From Candidatus Woesearchaeota archaeon (GTDB lineage Archaea; Nanobdellota; Nanobdellia; SCGC-AAA011-G17; VGLX01), in NCBI GenBank assembly GCA_016866645.1, contig VGLX01000053.1, positions 1 to 7,724 on the forward strand: DNA of 7,724 nucleotides. The letters run 5' to 3'. The first letter of the stretch is position 1. Each line of letters opens with the position of its first letter. The notes under the pieces were generated by a model. It searched no databases, was not told the origin of the DNA, and saw only the letters and a program-made list of their open reading frames with translations. A program made the position numbers and the translations under genes. Positions 4,821 to 7,724 of the stretch are shown here, in pieces.

Positions 4821-7724
4821 ACCACACCTTTTCTCTCCTCTTTTTAACAAGCTTAGTGATTATGAATATTATCAGCGATATGCTTACTGCGTTTACTAAT
4901 AATAGCACTAATACCCTTTTAAGATTAATCTTTTTCTTAAGGTCTTGCTCAGGCGGCTGGTAAACAGTTGTTACTAAGTCTTTGCATTTGTCTATCGCTG
5001 TGTTAAGTTTCAGCAAGGCAGAGTCCAAGTTGCCTGCTGATATGTCCTGCTCTGCTCCGGTTATGAACTCGTTAAGTTCTAAGCATTCAGGATTTTCTTT
5101 GAACAGGTCTTTGACGAACTTAACTCTCTCTTCTATTATCGTAGGCATCTCTAATATGGTAGCGAGTATTTTTACAGAGTCTGTAACCTCCGGATCTTCC
5201 ACTACTGCTTTGACTACTATCTCCTCAAACCCTTGTGTCACACCTGTAATGTAAAGCTTCACTTCTTTTTCTTCTCCAGGATTTAATTCTGTTATGAAAT
5301 CCTCAGAAAATTTAAGCTCTAAGGCTTGAGGTGTTTCTGATACCAGTTTTATATTTTTCAAAACAGTTTTTTCGTTGGTATTCCTGACTATTAGCGGAGT
5401 TATTATAGTGTCTTCTTTGTATATCGTTAACGCTCCAGGATGGATTAGGTCTATAGTTACGAGCTCTTTCTTAGACGATCCGCCGCCTCCGCCGCCTCCG
5501 CCGCCTCCGCCTCCGCCAGTTGTAACCACTGTTTGTGTGGTAGTTGTTTGTGTCACGTTCAGCAAGACAGTGTTGCTGCTCACATTATCTATCGAGTCGT
5601 TTGCCGTAAAGATTATGTACTCAATACCATACCAACCTGATGTGGGTGCGAACGTAACCGCATATGTAGACTCCGCTACCCCCACCGCTATATTTGGGCT
5701 GGCTAATGTGCTGAAGTTTTCATCGAGCTGTTCCCATGTGAAGTTCAAGCCAGACTGGTTTTCTTCATCATAGAAATGGTCATCGAGGTCTAGGTTAGTG
5801 TATGCCGTGTCTTGGTTCCAAGATATGTTCTGAATTGTGAGTATGAACTGTGGAGGGAAGTTCACGTCTATCACTGTTATGTTCTTGTAGCAGAAATGAC
5901 CTCTTGCCCCATCCCCCGAGGTTAGGCTATAATTCGCTCCATCGTATGCCATTACTGAAAGGTTATGCTCTCCAGAATCGTTTACTCCGGGATGATATGC
6001 TAGCGAGTCTGAGGCTATCCATGCCCACCCGTCAGGGAGGCCGCTACTCCATGCAGGGGCTTGAGGGGATGATGTCCTGTTAATAGCATCATCAAGGAAC
6101 CATGTGAAGGTTAGAGAGTCACCGTCGCTGTCGTTAACAGCTATTATGTAAAATGATGTATTAGTGGTGTTTTCGTAGAGTGTTATCCCCGTATCGCCCA
6201 CAGGACCTGAAGCGTACCAGAATGTGCTGTCACAGCGCATAACCGGCGGATCGTTCTCATTCTTTATTGAAAGGTTGATAAGCACGGATTCTGTAGCGCC
6301 GTCAGTGTCGTTCACGCTTATATTCACCCAGAAATCCCTATACCCCACCCCCATTCCGGCGTGGGTCGAGTTTGGGGCGAAGCTAAGTGCGCCTGTAGTC
6401 TCGTTCAGCGCTATGGTTGAACCATCAAAGAAATATTGCGAGATTTGAACACCTTCATCTGTGTAGTCACCGTATGTAGCGTTTGTTATGTTTTCAATCC
6501 AGAATGTTAGGCCTATATACTCGTCAGTCGTGTCTGTTCCGTTCTCTTCGTCTGAAACATTAAAGTCGTAGTACAGACTGACTTCCTGCTGACCAGTAAG
6601 GTTGGTATAGTGTATGAACCGGGGTATGTCATTAACTGCTAATACTGTAATGTTAATCAGCTCTGTGAGTGTCAGGTTAGTGTTGTCTGTCACGCTTATC
6701 TCGAACCAGTACTCGCCTGCTTGTGAGCCATTAGTGACTGTGAAGTTTATCGTAGCGTTCGTGTCGTTGTCTTTGATTATGTCGAAAGATAGGATGGTGG
6801 TGTCATTAATCGTGAATGTTAAGTTTTCGAACAGTTCGAAGATGTTGTCGGAAGGTATGTAAAAGTCTTCATCAGTGGCGTTGATTATAAGGTAAAACTC
6901 TGAGTCTTCATAAGCCGTGTGGTTGCCTATCGGCTCTGTGAAGTTCGGCGTGTCTTCTATGTTGTACACTGTGAAGTTAAGGTCTTGGGAGCTGTTTAGC
7001 CCTGTATTGTCGCCTATTGTGATGTTCACCCAATGCTCTCCTACGTGTGAGTCATTTGGCGTGAAGTTTATTTCACCAGTGTTCAAATCTATGTTGAATA
7101 ATGTTGTGTTATCATACCATAACAATGTGTCACCATCAGGTTCTGTAGCGTTATCTGTCAGGTTTATGTAAAACCCTATATCCTCTGTAGCGTTATTGTC
7201 CACAGTTGCGTTTAGGTAAGGGGGGGAGTTTGTTCTTATCGAGATGTTCACTAGCTCCGATTCCGTATTGCCGTCTGTGTCGTTTACGCTGAAGTTTATC
7301 CAGCAGAATTCTTTATCTGTGTCAGGGGTAAAAGAGATATCAGCATACATTATTCCACCTGAAATGTACGCGTCCCCCATGCTGAATAAATAACAAGGGT
7401 CACCTGCTGATTCGTTCTGCGAGAAGTTCAATGATTCATCACTGCCCGGTATACTAAGATCCCCGTCTGTAGCGTTTATTGAGAACGAGTAAGTAACATT
7501 CGCGTTTACAGTGAAATTGCCTATGGTTGACAGTGAAGGCGCGTCTGATACGTCATCGATTGTTATGTTCACAATCTTCAAGGCTGTTGCGCCGGCATTG
7601 TCAGTAACGTTTATTTCTATCCACCAAAAGCCTACTTGCGCATCTGCCGGGGTGAAGCTAACGTTGCTTTCATTATTCGACAGCCATGAGAAAGTGAACC
7701 AAGTCTCGTTTGCTGAGAAAGTAA
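4807..7724 (-). CDS. Giant cadherin/Ig-like repeat surface glycoprotein with C-terminal membrane anchor, 5' partial
   Basis: The frame is open from the window edge to TGA at 4809-4807, giving 971 visible residues. The N-terminus and signal peptide lie outside. A TTG at 7581 is in frame but is not a start, because the preceding 47 codons continue the same repeat type. Visible layout: partial repeat 1-62; six full cadherin/He_PIG-like beta repeats (63-168, 169-259, 260-367, 368-493, 494-624, 625-724), each ending near a D/N-x-P or PP junction; Thr-rich linker 725-735; Gly13 736-748; a beta domain like NEW3/APHP (749-859); a helical stalk (860-927); membrane segment 936-959; and basic tail KKRREKVWYGPG. 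Repeats carry Asp/Asn-rich loops (NATDGD, VNDTDG, FTPNDSHVGEHW) suited to calcium binding. By hand count there are 59 N-x-S/T sequons, all before the glycines. It is a type I surface protein, probably an adhesin or cell-surface receptor. As first visible gene of the MoxR operon, it is the likely client or sensor of that module. Confidence 0.93.
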   Translation of the reverse strand, partial: TFSANETWFTFSWLSNNESNVSFTPADAQVGFWWIEINVTDNAGATALKIVNITIDDVSDAPSLSTIGNFTVNANVTYSFSINATDGDLSIPGSDESLNFSQNESAGDPCYLFSMGDAYISGGIMYADISFTPDTDKEFCWINFSVNDTDGNTESELVNISIRTNSPPYLNATVDNNATEDIGFYINLTDNATEPDGDTLLWYDNTTLFNIDLNTGEINFTPNDSHVGEHWVNITIGDNTGLNSSQDLNFTVYNIEDTPNFTEPIGNHTAYEDSEFYLIINATDEDFYIPSDNIFELFENLTFTINDTTILSFDIIKDNDTNATINFTVTNGSQAGEYWFEISVTDNTNLTLTELINITVLAVNDIPRFIHYTNLTGQQEVSLYYDFNVSDEENGTDTTDEYIGLTFWIENITNATYGDYTDEGVQISQYFFDGSTIALNETTGALSFAPNSTHAGMGVGYRDFWVNISVNDTDGATESVLINLSIKNENDPPVMRCDSTFWYASGPVGDTGITLYENTTNTSFYIIAVNDSDGDSLTFTWFLDDAINRTSSPQAPAWSSGLPDGWAWIASDSLAYHPGVNDSGEHNLSVMAYDGANYSLTSGDGARGHFCYKNITVIDVNFPPQFILTIQNISWNQDTAYTNLDLDDHFYDEENQSGLNFTWEQLDENFSTLASPNIAVGVAESTYAVTFAPTSGWYGIEYIIFTANDSIDNVSSNTVLLNVTQTTTTQTVVTTGGGGGGGGGGGGGSSKKELVTIDLIHPGALTIYKEDTIITPLIVRNTNEKTVLKNIKLVSETPQALELKFSEDFITELNPGEEKEVKLYITGVTQGFEEIVVKAVVEDPEVTDSVKILATILEMPTIIEERVKFVKDLFKENPECLELNEFITGAEQDISAGNLDSALLKLNTAIDKCKDLVTTVYQPPEQDLKKKINLKRVLVLLLVNAVSISLIIFIITKLVKKRREKVWYGPG
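4825..4829 (-). promoter_or_regulatory. Shine-Dalgarno site deciding the start of the 413-residue gene
   Basis: AGGTG on the minus strand, 4 nt before the ATG at 4820-4818, pairs with the CACCU of an archaeal 16S 3' end. It lies within the last codons of the surface-protein gene. It favours ATG 4820 over TTG 4850 and implies that the two genes are translated in a coupled manner. A GAGGAG at 4835-4840 is slightly too far upstream to be the primary site. Confidence 0.5.
5479..5517 (-). repeat. Thirteen-glycine tract
   Basis: Thirteen consecutive Gly codons, using only GGC and GGA, with GGAGGCGGC repeated three times in a row. The tract follows a Thr-rich linker and separates the glycosylated repeat array from the membrane-proximal part, so it probably acts as a flexible hinge. 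The 9-nt periodicity suggests that the length can change by slippage, three residues at a time, without loss of frame. Confidence 0.9.
5551..7724 (-). repeat. Tandem cadherin/Ig-like domain repeats (protein level)
   Basis: One partial and six complete repeats of 91-131 residues lie at 7537-7724, 7219-7536, 6946-7218, 6622-6945, 6244-6621, 5851-6243 and 5551-5850. Shared features are an early 'x-Y/F-x-F-x-I-N-A-T-D-x-D' loop, a middle 'G-x-I/L-x-F-x-P' strand, a 'G-x-x-x-W-V-N-I-S-V-N-D-T-D-G' segment, a closing 'L-I-N-I-S/T-V' strand and a Pro junction. Repeats are clearly diverged in sequence and length, so the array is old rather than a recent duplication. The fifth and sixth are the most divergent. 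The array continues past the window edge. Confidence 0.85.

Noticed and set aside
4848..4850. TTG as the start of the 413-residue gene
   Set aside because: It would add LKRGEKRCG, which is merely the +1 reading of the surface protein's basic tail. ATG 4820 has a nearby AGGTG and a shorter overlap.
5375..5773. Plus-strand open frame with a run of 13 prolines
   Set aside because: The proline run is the exact antisense of the Gly13 tract, and the rest is antisense to the surface-protein gene. It is a composition artefact.
7579..7581. TTG as the start of the surface protein
   Set aside because: The same frame stays open for 47 more codons to the window edge and encodes typical repeat sequence (for example SNVSFTPADAQVGFWWIEIN). 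The true start is therefore outside the window.
1..7724. CRISPR array, tRNA, rRNA, insertion sequence or attachment site
   Set aside because: No spaced direct repeats, cloverleaf-like segments, transposase motifs or terminal inverted repeats were found. Almost all of the window is accounted for by protein-coding sequence.

Overview
The window looks like chromosomal DNA from an archaeon, possibly a DPANN lineage such as Woesearchaeota or Pacearchaeota. That is an inference from style, not from a marker gene. The signs are Shine-Dalgarno sites of the GGAGG/AGGTG type, a BRE/TATA-like promoter, and a very large N-glycosylation-sequon-rich surface protein with a poly-Gly hinge and a C-terminal membrane anchor. 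The other sign is a compact MoxR/DUF58/vWA cluster. All six genes lie on the minus strand, and both window edges cut through a gene.

In the direction of transcription (high to low coordinates) the order is as follows. (1) 7724-4807: the C-terminal 971 residues of a giant extracellular protein. It has six complete cadherin/Ig-like repeats plus part of another, a Thr-rich stretch, 13 glycines, a non-glycosylated beta domain, a helical stalk, one membrane segment and a basic cytoplasmic tail. (2) 4820-3579: a 413-residue protein with one N-terminal membrane segment and a long, helical, probably cytoplasmic part. (3) 3560-2580: a MoxR-family AAA+ ATPase. (4) 2557-1670: a soluble DUF58 protein with a vWA-like fold. 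(5) 1679-735: a BatA-like membrane protein with a complete vWA metal site. These five are joined by overlaps of 14 and 10 nt or gaps of 18 and 22 nt, and so are almost certainly one operon with translational coupling.

A 116-nt gap (619-734) follows. It holds a hairpin and a promoter-like element. Beyond it, (6) 618-1 is a lipobox-bearing protein with a LURP-one/YxjI-like pattern, cut at its C-terminus by the window edge. It is probably a separate transcription unit.

The inferred working model is that the MoxR ATPase, its DUF58 partner and the membrane vWA protein form the archaeal counterpart of the bacterial MoxR-Bat module. The 413-residue protein would couple the cytoplasmic ATPase to the membrane. 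The giant glycoprotein, encoded first in the same operon, would be the module's client or its surface-exposed sensor. No RNA gene, CRISPR array, insertion sequence or attachment site was seen. No gene-free stretch exceeds 116 nt.
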